64,000 bases of DNA, from positions 151,035-215,034 of the forward strand of contig NZ_JMKT01000015.1 of NCBI RefSeq assembly GCF_000686525.1. Reading direction: 5' to 3'. Source of the stretch: Desulfonatronovibrio hydrogenovorans DSM 9292. GTDB taxonomy: Bacteria; Desulfobacterota; Desulfovibrionia; Desulfovibrionales; Desulfonatronovibrionaceae. Below, piece by piece: positions 47,561 through 56,370 of the stretch. Each line of letters begins with the position of its first letter. The stretch's first letter is position 1. The position numbers and the translations under genes are program-made. Below the pieces are notes generated by a model that saw nothing but the letters and a program-made list of their open reading frames with translations, searched no databases and was not told the origin of the DNA.

Positions 47561-48013
47561 TCAGGAAAGCTTTCCCATCTGCCTGTACCCTTCGTAAAGG
47601 ACTATGGCCACTGCATTGGCCAGATTCAAACTCCTGACCTGTCCCCAAATAGGAATCCTGATCAGTGTGTTTCCCTGATCAATGATGCTGTCGGGGAGTC
47701 CCCAGGTTTCCGGGCCGAAAACCAGGTGGTCATTGGGCTTATAGCAGTGCTTGGGATAAGATATCCCTTTTCTGGCACTGGTCATGATCAGCCTGGAATT
47801 TTCAGGCAACTTATGGATGAAATCGTCCCAGTTATCCCAGGTCCTGACCTGGACATGAGACCAGTAGTCAAGACCGGCCCTTTTGAGGTGCTTATCATCA
47901 AGACTGAATCCCAGTGGTCCAACAAGGTTCAGTACGGTGTCTGTAGCAGCACATAATCTGGCTACGGATCCGGTGTTGGGCGGGATTCTGGGCTGGTAAA
48001 GGACAATCTGCAT
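47561..48013 (-). CDS. trmL: tRNA (cytidine34-2'-O)-methyltransferase TrmL
   Basis: The product is 150 residues from the ATG at 48013, the normal length for TrmL. A SPOUT-fold enzyme: IVLYQPRIPPNTGSVARLC at the start, LVFGPETWGLP near 100, and the knot-forming IRIPIWGQVRSLNLANAVAI at the C-terminus. It methylates the wobble base of some tRNA-Leu. The longer open frame would add 15 residues upstream with no support. It lies 34 bases after the helicase gene, so it is probably co-transcribed. Confidence 0.93.
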   Translation of the reverse strand: MQIVLYQPRIPPNTGSVARLCAATDTVLNLVGPLGFSLDDKHLKRAGLDYWSHVQVRTWDNWDDFIHKLPENSRLIMTSARKGISYPKHCYKPNDHLVFGPETWGLPDSIIDQGNTLIRIPIWGQVRSLNLANAVAIVLYEGYRQMGKLS

Positions 48014-48047
48014 TGCAAAGCTGGGCTGGCTGAGGGATCTGCCAGAA

Positions 48048-51000
48048 TTAGATTTCAAAAAGCATTTCCAGATCGTCTCTGGTCAAACCCTTCCAGGCGT
48101 TTTGTCCGGGTATAACCGACTCAGCTACACCCCGTTTCATGTCCTGAAGCTTGAGGATTTTTTCTTCAACAGTATTCTCACAAATCATCTTATAGGCAAA
48201 GACCTGCCTGGTCTGGCCAATGCGGTGGGTCCGGTCAGTGGCCTGGTTCTCAACTGCCGGGTTCCACCACGGATCATAGTGGATGACATAATCAGCTGAA
48301 GTCAGGTTCAGTCCTGTACCACCAGCTTTGAGGGAAATAAGAAAAATCGGAATGTCCGGATTATTATTGAAGTTGTCCACTTCTTCCAGCCGGTTCTTGC
48401 TCGAGCCGTCAAGATAGGAAAAAGGCATCTTGTTCATGCTTAGCCAGGACCTGATAATGTGCAGCATCTGGACGAACTGGGAGAAGACCAGGACCTTATG
48501 GCCGTCTTCCACAATGTTGGTCACCAGGTCTTTGAAGGCTTCGAACTTTCCTGAAGGCAGGTTGGTGCTCACACCAGGCATATCCATCTTCAGCAGTCTG
48601 GGGTGACAGCAGATCTGGCGGAGTTTTAACAGGGCGTCCAGGATGGACATCTGGCTGGCTGCAATACCTTTTTCATCGATTCTTTGCAGGACCTGTTCTT
48701 TGAGTTTCTTGGCCAGGGCGGTGTATAGATCCATTTGTTCATCCATGAGGGCGCTGTAGTATACGCTCTCAACCTTTGGCGGCAGATCCTTGGCTACTTC
48801 GGACTTGGTCCTGCGAAGGATGAAGGGCTTGACCCTGGAACGAAGATAGCCCAGGCTTTCTTCATCACCGTCTTTGATAGGTTTGACAAAACCCTTCTGA
48901 AAAGCATGCTGTGAGCCAAGAAAGCCGGGCATGAGAAACTCGAACAGAGACCAGAGCTCAAGCAGATTGTTTTCTATTGGTGTTCCCGAGAGGCAGAGTC
49001 TGAAGTCTGACTTGAGCCTGCGGACCGACCTGGCAGTGATTGTATTGGGGTTTTTGATGTTCTGGGCCTCGTCAAGGATAATGCCACTGTATTCGTACTC
49101 CATAAGTTCATCCAGGTCTCTTCTGAGCAGGGCATAAGTTGTGAGAACCAGGTCGGAATCCTTGATTTTTTTGAACATTCCAGAACGCCTGGCTCCATAG
49201 ATGACCAGCCGGATCAGAGACGGGACAAACTTCTGGGCTTCTCTTTCCCAGTTGGGCAGCACTGAGGTAGGCACAACAATCAGGGTTGGACCCTTGGCCC
49301 CTTTTTCCCGCATGTGTTGAATAAATGAGAGGGTCTGGACTGTCTTTCCAAGCCCCATTTCATCAGCCAGGATACCACCGAATTTGTATTCTTTGAGAAA
49401 GTTGAGATAGCTGAGTCCCTGAAGCTGATATGGCCTGAGCTGGGCATTGAGACCCTGGGGAGGGTTAATTTGCCGTATTTGCTTGAACGAATGGATTTTT
49501 TCTCTGAGCTCGGTCCAGAAGGAGTCAGCCTGAACCTGCCCGATGTCGTCAAGAATATTGTCCAAAACTGGAACTTCATGATTCTGGAATTTCTTTTTGG
49601 GAGGCTTTTCCGGATCAAAGCCCATTGCGTGGAGTTTGTGTCCAAGTTTTTTTAACCAAGACTCTGGAAGGCTTGTGTATGACCCGTCTTTAAGCTGGAC
49701 GTACCTTTTCCCCTGGGTCCAGGCCTTCCATATCTTGTCAATTGGGACCCGGATGTCATCGTACTCCACGGCAATATCCAGGTTGAACCATTTGTCGTCT
49801 TCACTGGTTTCAACCTTGGCCACAACATTGGGCGGACTTAGTCTGACCCTGTACCGGGTCAGGTTTTTTTCGCCATAAACCCGGTATTTTTCGATCAGCT
49901 TGGGATATGAGTCCAACAGGAAGTTGATGGCTTCTTCAGGCTCCAGAAACCACATGGAGTTGCTTCTGGCCTGAAATCCCATTTCCATCAGGCTGGAAAG
50001 GAGTTCTTCCTCCTTTTTTTGTTCCCTTCTGACAAGAAATGATTTCCCTTCAAACTGATAGCTCCCGGTCTGCAGATCCTGGTCAGGTCCGGACAGCGTG
50101 ATTTCACCATGCTCGGTTTCATAGGTGTTCTGGACCTGAAGGGTCAGAAGGCTTCCTTCCTCATCCAAATAGAGCTTGGGATTGAAACTGGCCGGGACAA
50201 AGATTGGCGACATCCTTTCCAGAAATTCTTCCTGGCCAAAAAGATCAGAGGCATGCAGTCCGGTCCAGACCCGGTCAAGGAATTCAGAGATTTCACTATG
50301 AGGAATGATGGGTGATTCTGAAACCAATTCCTGGACAAGGTTTGGATGAAGGCCGGTCTGAACCGGGTAAAAGCTGTTTTTCCAGCATACCCACAAAGGA
50401 AGCTGTCCGTAAAAAAAGACCTTTTCACCGGAAATGGAAAAGGGCAGCTTGCCTTCCCTGCCCAGCATGATATCGAAATTCAGGCCGTCCTCAGAAAGCC
50501 TGGGGCTTAGCTGGAGCCTCATGGGGGTAGTTTCTATCCTGACTGGCTGTTCAGTATTTTCCCAGAACAGGTAGTATTCATTTTTAATAGACCAGAAAAA
50601 CCAGGTCATGAGTCCAAAGGGGATTTCAACCCGCTGACCGTAGTAGTCAAGTGAATGGCCTATCTGGCCGAGGATATCCGGGAGCTGGGGTGAGGTTTCA
50701 CACCAATTGGGATTTCTGATGATCTGTTCCAGGGTGACCGGATTATGTACTGTTGAAAGACCTGTCTTATTCTGTCTGGCCCGGAAAAACTCAATTTGAA
50801 GCCTTCCAGGTTCCGGGAAAAACCTGTAGACCAGATAATGCTGGCCAGGTTCAGGTTCCAGTTCAGTAGAAAAGTAGATTCGGAAATTATGCCGCCAGTC
50901 AGTCCTGGTCTTGGGCAGTTCTTTCTTGTCATCTTCACTTAACGAAGCCAGGAATTTGAGGGCGGTGGCTCCGACATGTTTGCAGACCCCTGAAAAGGAA

Positions 51001-51254
51001 TCAGGGCAGTTGCAGTAAAAATTAATGGTCTCATTGTCCAGGTTGAGACCCAGTTCAGAATTATAGACCTGGAAATCATCTCCCTGGATCCTGCCCTCCA
51101 GGTCCCAGTACTGATCTCTTTTCTTGATACTGACCTTATGGCTTCCATTATCGGAAAATAGTCCCTTGGCGCTTTCCAAGATATATTCTGGTATGTTTTC
51201 ATTGACAAACCGCTGGACTATTTCCTTGACTTTTTTTTGTTCGGTGCTGAGCAT
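48048..51254 (-). CDS. SNF2-family helicase with SWIM zinc finger
   Basis: A 1068-residue protein. A SWIM zinc finger near residues 75-95 (CNCPDSFSGVCKHVGA) leads. A long poorly conserved middle (about 100-590) follows, corresponding to the bacterial SNF2 N-terminal region. The ATPase core has GGILADEMGLGKTVQTLSFI (Walker A) near 630, DEAQNIKNP (Walker B, DEAQ) near 730, LCLSGTPIEN, SQFVQMLHIIRSWL, LKAGGTGLNLTSADYVIHYD and the QATDRTHRIGQTR motif. Such proteins move along DNA or displace bound proteins; the bacterial targets are mostly unknown. A ribosome binding site AGGAGA lies a little far (about 11 bases) from the ATG. Confidence 0.93.
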   Translation of the reverse strand: MLSTEQKKVKEIVQRFVNENIPEYILESAKGLFSDNGSHKVSIKKRDQYWDLEGRIQGDDFQVYNSELGLNLDNETINFYCNCPDSFSGVCKHVGATALKFLASLSEDDKKELPKTRTDWRHNFRIYFSTELEPEPGQHYLVYRFFPEPGRLQIEFFRARQNKTGLSTVHNPVTLEQIIRNPNWCETSPQLPDILGQIGHSLDYYGQRVEIPFGLMTWFFWSIKNEYYLFWENTEQPVRIETTPMRLQLSPRLSEDGLNFDIMLGREGKLPFSISGEKVFFYGQLPLWVCWKNSFYPVQTGLHPNLVQELVSESPIIPHSEISEFLDRVWTGLHASDLFGQEEFLERMSPIFVPASFNPKLYLDEEGSLLTLQVQNTYETEHGEITLSGPDQDLQTGSYQFEGKSFLVRREQKKEEELLSSLMEMGFQARSNSMWFLEPEEAINFLLDSYPKLIEKYRVYGEKNLTRYRVRLSPPNVVAKVETSEDDKWFNLDIAVEYDDIRVPIDKIWKAWTQGKRYVQLKDGSYTSLPESWLKKLGHKLHAMGFDPEKPPKKKFQNHEVPVLDNILDDIGQVQADSFWTELREKIHSFKQIRQINPPQGLNAQLRPYQLQGLSYLNFLKEYKFGGILADEMGLGKTVQTLSFIQHMREKGAKGPTLIVVPTSVLPNWEREAQKFVPSLIRLVIYGARRSGMFKKIKDSDLVLTTYALLRRDLDELMEYEYSGIILDEAQNIKNPNTITARSVRRLKSDFRLCLSGTPIENNLLELWSLFEFLMPGFLGSQHAFQKGFVKPIKDGDEESLGYLRSRVKPFILRRTKSEVAKDLPPKVESVYYSALMDEQMDLYTALAKKLKEQVLQRIDEKGIAASQMSILDALLKLRQICCHPRLLKMDMPGVSTNLPSGKFEAFKDLVTNIVEDGHKVLVFSQFVQMLHIIRSWLSMNKMPFSYLDGSSKNRLEEVDNFNNNPDIPIFLISLKAGGTGLNLTSADYVIHYDPWWNPAVENQATDRTHRIGQTRQVFAYKMICENTVEEKILKLQDMKRGVAESVIPGQNAWKGLTRDDLEMLFEI

Positions 51255-51481
51255 TTTATTCGTTGTCTCCTGCCAAAGCCTGCATCAGAGATTATATCAA
51301 AAATCACACAGGCAAAATGGGATTGAATCATCTAATCAAAGTTTTAAAGTTTTTCAAGTGAAAAACTGTTATTAAGTCCGAAATAACCATGAATCACCCT
51401 TAAGTATTTGGGGTTTTATTCCATTTAAAAAAAATATAATAACAAATTCCATTGGCAAAGCTTTTGAGTAAAGTTCAAAAC

Positions 51482-51487
51482 TATAAT
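51482..51487 (+). promoter_or_regulatory. Possible -10 box (TATAAT) before the solute-binding protein
   Basis: A perfect TATAAT sits 26 bases before the ATG at 51513, but no good -35 lies at the right distance. A second TATAAT is at 51435-51440. The 258-base region is A+T-rich and divergent with the helicase gene. The call is weak. Confidence 0.25.
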
Positions 51488-51512
51488 TTACCCTGATCTG
51501 ACAGGCAAAGCA

Positions 51513-53195
51513 ATGACTTTAAAACACCTCATGTTTGGGTTGATATTTTTTCTGATACTCTTTTTTTTCGGCTGTGACAACACCAATCAGGAATTAACGG
51601 GCAACCTGCAAAAAGATGGGGAAGATGGCTCCAAAGTCCAGGCTTTTTCTGACAGAACTCCTGACTTTGGAGGGCGGATCATCATGGGGGCCACTGGTGA
51701 GCCCAGCAACCTGATTCCTCCTCTGGCTTCGGACAGTGCATCAAGCGATATCAATGCCCATCTTTATGTTGCTCCCCTTAGATATAACAAGGATATTGAG
51801 CTGGTAAAGTGGGCTGCAGAAGAACTGGAAATAAGAGATGAAGGAAAAAAAATCTTCATCCGGCTGAAACCCGGTATCAGATGGTTCGACGGGCAGGAAC
51901 TGACAGCCAAGGATGTTCTTTTTACTTATGAAATGATGATCGATCCAGCCACACCCACGGCTTATGCCCAGGATTATCTGGCCATCAAAGAGCTTCGGGT
52001 TCTGGACAGGTATTCTTTTGAAGCGGTTTATGATCAACCCTTTGCCAGGTCTCTGGTAACCTGGGCCCTTCCGATTCTGCCCAGGCACGTGCTTGAGGGA
52101 GAGGACTTGCTGGACACCAGATACAGTCGAAATCCGGTTGGTGCTGGCCCTTATCGTCTCCATCGCTGGGATGCCGGCCGGCAGCTTGTCCTCAGGGCGA
52201 ATCCAGACTATTTTGAGGGCAGACCGCGCATTGACGAGGTTGTCTACAGGATTGTTCCAGACCTGGCCACCATGTTCCTTGAGCTTAAGTCCGGCAACCT
52301 GGACATGATGAATCTTACTCCCCAGCAGCATCTTTTTCAGACCGTAGATGATTACTGGCAAAGAAATTTTCAGAAATTCAGCTACCTCACTTCCGGATAC
52401 ACATACCTGGGTTATAACCTCAGGCATCCTTTTTTTTCCAGTACCCGGGTCAGACAGGCCCTGGTTCACGCCATAGACAAGGATGAAATCGTCAGAGGAG
52501 TTCTTCTTGGGGAGGGGGTTCCAACTATTGGGCCTTATATGCCCGGGACCTGGGTATATAATGACCAAATCAAAGATTACCCCTATGATCCACAAAAGGC
52601 CCTGGACATACTGGCTGAAGAGGGATGGACCATGAATGACAGGGGGGTTTTGGAAAAGGACGGGACAAGGTTTGAGTTCACCATTTTGACCAACCAGGGC
52701 AATGACCTGAGGATTCGAACAGCAACCATACTTCAGCACCGTCTGGCTGCCATCGGCATAAAGGTCAGGATCAGGACTGTTGAATGGGCCACATTTATTC
52801 GGGAGTTTGTGGATAAAGGACGGTTTGACGCAATCCTGCTTGGCTGGAGTACACCCCAGGACCCGGATATGTATAATGTCTGGCACTCTTCTCAGGCTGT
52901 GGAGAATGGGCTTAACTTCATTGGTTTTAAAAATGACCGGGTGGATGAACTTCTGGAAAAGGGCAGAACAAGTTTTGACCTTGAGGTCCGGAAAACGGCC
53001 TATGATGAAATCCAGGAAATTTTACATTATGAGCAGCCGTATATGTTTTTGTTTGTTTCCAATGCTCTGCCTGTTGTTCAGGGCAGATTCACGGGGATTG
53101 AGCCGGCTCCGGCCGGGATTATGCACAATTTCAGGGACTGGTGGGTTCCTAGAGAGCTGCAGAGGTTTTCACTCCAGCCGGCTATGCTCAAGTAA
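51513..53195 (+). CDS. Peptide/nickel-type solute-binding lipoprotein (family 5)
   Basis: A 560-residue lipoprotein: signal MTLKHLMFGLIFFLILFFFG followed by Cys (lipobox FFGC). The mature part is a family-5 binding protein: LKPGIRWFDGQELTAKDVLF, NPVGAGPYRLHRWDAGRQLV, YLGYNLRHPFFSSTRVRQAL and HAIDKDEIVRGV. These proteins catch peptides or similar molecules and hand them to an ABC importer. No permease or ATPase gene is adjacent, so the partner lies elsewhere or the protein acts with a shared transporter. An AGG site precedes the ATG. tilS follows 34 bases later. Confidence 0.93.
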   Translation: MTLKHLMFGLIFFLILFFFGCDNTNQELTGNLQKDGEDGSKVQAFSDRTPDFGGRIIMGATGEPSNLIPPLASDSASSDINAHLYVAPLRYNKDIELVKWAAEELEIRDEGKKIFIRLKPGIRWFDGQELTAKDVLFTYEMMIDPATPTAYAQDYLAIKELRVLDRYSFEAVYDQPFARSLVTWALPILPRHVLEGEDLLDTRYSRNPVGAGPYRLHRWDAGRQLVLRANPDYFEGRPRIDEVVYRIVPDLATMFLELKSGNLDMMNLTPQQHLFQTVDDYWQRNFQKFSYLTSGYTYLGYNLRHPFFSSTRVRQALVHAIDKDEIVRGVLLGEGVPTIGPYMPGTWVYNDQIKDYPYDPQKALDILAEEGWTMNDRGVLEKDGTRFEFTILTNQGNDLRIRTATILQHRLAAIGIKVRIRTVEWATFIREFVDKGRFDAILLGWSTPQDPDMYNVWHSSQAVENGLNFIGFKNDRVDELLEKGRTSFDLEVRKTAYDEIQEILHYEQPYMFLFVSNALPVVQGRFTGIEPAPAGIMHNFRDWWVPRELQRFSLQPAMLK

Positions 53196-53229
53196 TGATG
53201 GGAAAAGATAAAATAGTGGTCGAGTGAGT

Positions 53230-54252
53230 ATGTATTCCAAGCTTCAGGAACTCCCGCCGAAATGGGCCAGATTTTGCCTGAATATCCAGTCCTGCATGGA
53301 AGAAATGACTGGCCAGCCCATTAAGGACAGCCATCTGCTTATTGCCTTTTCAGCAGGACCTGATTCCATGGCTCTTCTGAGGATTCTGGATTTTGTCAGG
53401 CAAAGGGCCAGAATTAGATTAAGTGCTTTTCATGTCAATCATATGCTTCGGGATGAGGCCAGGACTGAGCAGGATTTTGCTGTTCAGGAATGTTCCCGCC
53501 TTGGCATTCCCATCCAGTGGGTTGAAGTAGATGTCAGATCCTTTGCAAAGGCAGAAAAAATCGGAACTGAAGAAGCTGGAAGAAAACTTAGATATGAACA
53601 TCTGCTCAAGGCTGCATCCCGGGATAATGCTGACTATATCCTGACGGGTCATCAATTGAATGATTTGGCTGAAGATATGGTTATGAGACTGTGCAGGGGA
53701 ACAGGCTGGCCCGGTCTTGCAGGGATGTCCGGATTTGATCCAAAGAGAAAGCTGCTCCGTCCCCTGATTCTTACTCCAAAGCAAAGTATCCTGGATTTTC
53801 TGGATGTGATTGATCAGCCATATATCAAGGACCCATCCAACAAGGAAATGAGTTTTCTGCGCAACAGGGTCCGCCATGAACTCATCCCTTTGCTGGAAAA
53901 CATAAATCCGGGTTTTTTAAAGTCTGCGTCTGGACTGTGGAAGCTGGGAAAGATTGATACGGAATACTGGGACGGACAAATTTCCCAAGTAAAGGTTGTA
54001 GAAAGTGGCGATGGAAAATGGTTGCCCCAGGAAAGCCTCTTATCCTTGTCCCAGGCTGCCAGGTTAAGGCTTTACAAGGATGTTCTGGACAGACTTGGGC
54101 CTGGTCAGGTCCTTTTAGGCAACCTTCTGGATTTGGACCGGCTCTGGGCCAAGGGAGATGGCAACAGGGAAGTGGGGTTTCCCGGCAGCAAAATTGCCAG
54201 GATAGTCAAGAAAGGCATTCTGTTTGAACAAAATGACATTTACCCGACTTGA
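53230..54252 (+). CDS. tilS: tRNA(Ile) lysidine synthase TilS (short form)
   Basis: The product is 340 residues from the ATG at 53230; a GTG at 53224 would add two. The N-terminal PP-loop ATPase has AFSAGPDSMALL, where the canonical motif is SGGxDS, so the second residue is Ala. Other family blocks: FHVNHMLRDEA, LTGHQLNDLAEDMVMRLCRG, LLRPLILTPK and FLRNRVRHELIPLL. The C-terminal lysidine domain of longer TilS proteins is short or missing. It makes lysidine at position 34 of tRNA-Ile(CAU), so that it reads AUA. The last 13 bases overlap the end of the convergent hydrolase gene. Confidence 0.9.
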   Translation: MYSKLQELPPKWARFCLNIQSCMEEMTGQPIKDSHLLIAFSAGPDSMALLRILDFVRQRARIRLSAFHVNHMLRDEARTEQDFAVQECSRLGIPIQWVEVDVRSFAKAEKIGTEEAGRKLRYEHLLKAASRDNADYILTGHQLNDLAEDMVMRLCRGTGWPGLAGMSGFDPKRKLLRPLILTPKQSILDFLDVIDQPYIKDPSNKEMSFLRNRVRHELIPLLENINPGFLKSASGLWKLGKIDTEYWDGQISQVKVVESGDGKWLPQESLLSLSQAARLRLYKDVLDRLGPGQVLLGNLLDLDRLWAKGDGNREVGFPGSKIARIVKKGILFEQNDIYPT

Positions 54253-55217
54253 TCAAGCAAAAACCCTCCTGCCCGGTACTCTGACCAGTAGATGTTCTTT
54301 CTGTCTGGAAGGTGAAAGCCCACATGCCCGCCGTATTTAGGTATTTCCAGAAAAAGATTTGAATTTTTTGAGGCCTGTTCCAGAGGGAAACAGGATGGAG
54401 TCAAAAAGGGATCGTCCTGGGCCTGGACCAGGAGGCTTGGAACACGAATGTTTTGCAAAAATTGCAGGCAGGACGCCCTGGCATAGTAATCCTCAGCGTC
54501 CCGGAACCCATTCAAAGGGGCTGTGTAACGATTATCAAAGTCGTGAAAAGTCCATATCCTGTTCAGATCTCTTGCATCAACAATCCGGGGGAACATCTCT
54601 GCCTTCAGGCGGATCTTCGCTCTGAGACTGCGCATGAAGTACATGACATAAATGCGGCTTACACTTGAGTCCAGCCTGGCTGATGATGCGGATAAATCGC
54701 AGGGCACGGAAAAGGCAACAGCAGCCCGGACCTGGGAAGGGACCTGTTCAGGAGCTTCCCCCAGATACTTGAGCAGCTGATTACCCCCCATGCTGAATCC
54801 TACAAGGAAAACATTCTTATATCCCTGTTTGACAACATGGCGGATTACCGTATCCAAATCATCAGTCACACCACTGTGATACAGGCGGGGCAGACGATTG
54901 GGAGTGCCCGAGCATCCCCGGAAATTCAGGCACACTGCATCCATCCCCAGCCGGGTTAAACGCCTGGCCATACCCAGAGGGTATTTTTTGCGCGAATTTC
55001 CTTCCAGGCCATGACTTATAATTGCGGCTGTTTTTTTATCTGATTGCGGGCTTAGATGCCAGTCAATATCCAGGAAGTCTCCATCCGGAGTATCTATGCG
55101 TTCCCGGACAGGATCAGTGTCCGGCACAGGACGAAACAAGGCTGGATATATAGTGTGTATATGGCCGTTTTTAAACGGTTGAACCGGGGTGTAGCTGGGG
55201 CTTGGTAAAACCGGCAT
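54240..55217 (-). CDS. YheT-like alpha/beta hydrolase
   Basis: A 325-residue protein of the YheT/EMB8 family: FKNGHIHTIYPALFR at the start, HGLEGNSRKKYPLGMARRL and NFRGCSGTPN near 100. The nucleophile elbow is GFSMGGNQLLKYLGE near 140. The acid is in QAQDDPFLTP near 270 and the His in YGGHVGFH near 300. The reaction is not known; esterase activity on lipid-like substrates is plausible. No signal peptide is seen. It converges on tilS with a 13-base overlap. Confidence 0.92.
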   Translation of the reverse strand: MPVLPSPSYTPVQPFKNGHIHTIYPALFRPVPDTDPVRERIDTPDGDFLDIDWHLSPQSDKKTAAIISHGLEGNSRKKYPLGMARRLTRLGMDAVCLNFRGCSGTPNRLPRLYHSGVTDDLDTVIRHVVKQGYKNVFLVGFSMGGNQLLKYLGEAPEQVPSQVRAAVAFSVPCDLSASSARLDSSVSRIYVMYFMRSLRAKIRLKAEMFPRIVDARDLNRIWTFHDFDNRYTAPLNGFRDAEDYYARASCLQFLQNIRVPSLLVQAQDDPFLTPSCFPLEQASKNSNLFLEIPKYGGHVGFHLPDRKNIYWSEYRAGGFLLDQVG

Positions 55218-55710
55218 GTTGATATTTAAATCATCCTGGTTAAAGTCACCTCAAGATTAAAATCCTTCCACCATTCTTGAAATGCCTTCTGGTCTGTAAA
55301 AAGACAGGATTCAGAACCTGACCATGAACCGAAACTGTGTTAAAGAACCATAACCCAGAAAAAAGCGGATTTTAAGCGACATCTTTCCTGAAATTTATTG
55401 TAAATGATATTTTTCGAAAGCTGGTATGTCAAACATGACAGCCAGTATTACTGGTCAAGAGTATTTCCGTCGAAAACAGGATGCCTTGAAGCTGCTGGCA
55501 GGGCTGTCTGTAGTGTAGATGTCATTGGGGAGAGGCAGTCATACCGAAGTGGATTATTGAGCAGAAGACAGGAGCAGGCTTGGGGTTAAGCTCTAAAATG
55601 ATGTTAGCCAGTAATTGACCAGTCCAACGAGTTAAAGTAACTACCCGGCGGGATAAGGACCAAATCTGATTCGCATGAATTTGATAATTTTAACGGAGGA
55701 AAAGTAAGAA
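55218..55710. other. Intergenic region without recognised gene
   Basis: About 490 bases between the hydrolase start and the next gene. One 61-codon frame is open on the + strand (55404-55589), but it has no ribosome binding site or family likeness. A TGTCA-AACA-TGACA dyad lies at 55427-55440. The stretch just before 55711 carries a strong GGAGG for the next gene. Promoters of both flanking genes must be here, but no clear boxes were identified. Confidence 0.4.
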
Positions 55711-56247
55711 GTGGAAATAGATCTGCAGTTGGCCAATGAGAAAAGGGTGATTCTGGGCAGGGACTTTCTGACCTGGCTCTGGTTCAAGAGTGAACAGCAA
55801 AACGGCATGTTCAAATCCCGGAGTGGAGAGGATTTTTCTCTATACCTGGAACAAAAGGTCGTTGTCGAGGGCGGAGAAGGAGAAAGTCTGGAAAAGGCTG
55901 TATGCACCGGGATGATGTCTGAACTGCGTGAAGCCAAGCTCGGTCTTCGGACCGGGAAGAAAGTCGCTCAGGCAAAGATAAGGCTGGAGCAGGACGCCAA
56001 CGAATGGATCATGCAGGTGGATGCCTCGGACTTCATCTTTTCAGGACTGAAGACTCCAAAGGTGGACACCAAAGTAGAGGAGGGGGATGATCCAGACAGC
56101 ATTCTCCTGGAAAAGATGTTTCTTGTGGAAAAAGCGTTGGGCTTTCTTGATGATATTTACACCGGGTTTGTGGACCTCAGGCTGTCCATTCATTGGCAGG
56201 GTGAGGTGGAGTCTTTTAAAAAGTGGCTCTATAGGGATGAGGATTAA
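55711..56247 (+). CDS. Conserved-looking protein of unknown function
   Basis: A 178-residue protein starting at a GTG at 55711, with GGAGG about 14 bases upstream. The sequence is well ordered (LGRDFLTWLWFKSEQQNG, then GKKVAQAKIRLEQDANEWIM, and LVEKALGFLDDIYTGFVDLR near the end), so it is very likely a real gene. I do not recognise the family with confidence; the FLTWLWFKSE patch faintly recalls RdgC-like recombination proteins, and this is not asserted. No signal peptide or membrane segment is seen. It lies 120 bases before the fructokinase gene, with a palindrome between, so it is probably a separate unit. Confidence 0.7.
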   Translation: MEIDLQLANEKRVILGRDFLTWLWFKSEQQNGMFKSRSGEDFSLYLEQKVVVEGGEGESLEKAVCTGMMSELREAKLGLRTGKKVAQAKIRLEQDANEWIMQVDASDFIFSGLKTPKVDTKVEEGDDPDSILLEKMFLVEKALGFLDDIYTGFVDLRLSIHWQGEVESFKKWLYRDED

Positions 56248-56297
56248 CAGGAATCATTCTTCATCTTCCAGGGAAAGTGGTCTGGTGAATAATTTAT

Positions 56298-56317
56298 ACT
56301 GATTTGCACAAATCAGT
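56298..56317. promoter_or_regulatory. Perfect palindrome (candidate operator of the sucrose operon)
   Basis: ACTGATTTG, CA, CAAATCAGT: two 9-base arms match exactly. It ends 53 bases before the fructokinase ATG and covers the -35 position of a possible promoter (TTGCAC at 56304-56309, 17 bases, TATACT at 56327-56332). A repressor bound here would block the operon. No T-run follows, so it is not a terminator. Confidence 0.5.
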
Positions 56318-56326
56318 GGATGGGGC

Positions 56327-56332
56327 TATACT
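56327..56332 (+). promoter_or_regulatory. Possible -10 box (TATACT) of the sucrose operon
   Basis: TATACT matches the sigma-70 -10 consensus at five of six positions. It stands 17 bases after TTGCAC, which is a weak -35 (TTG kept). Transcription would start near 56339, about 32 bases before the fructokinase ATG. A second TATACT is at 56295-56300. Confidence 0.4.
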
Positions 56333-56370
56333 GACCCTACTTTTACAGCCAACCAAAGCTCAGGAGAGTG

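Noticed and set aside
55427..55440. TGTCA-AACA-TGACA dyad, and its relative at 22248-22260
   Set aside because: The two differ in spacer length and are short enough to occur by chance; no promoter boxes were placed next to the first.
55404..55589. 61-codon frame on the + strand in the gap before 55711
   Set aside because: No ribosome binding site, no recognisable motif, and a sequence that looks like random translation.
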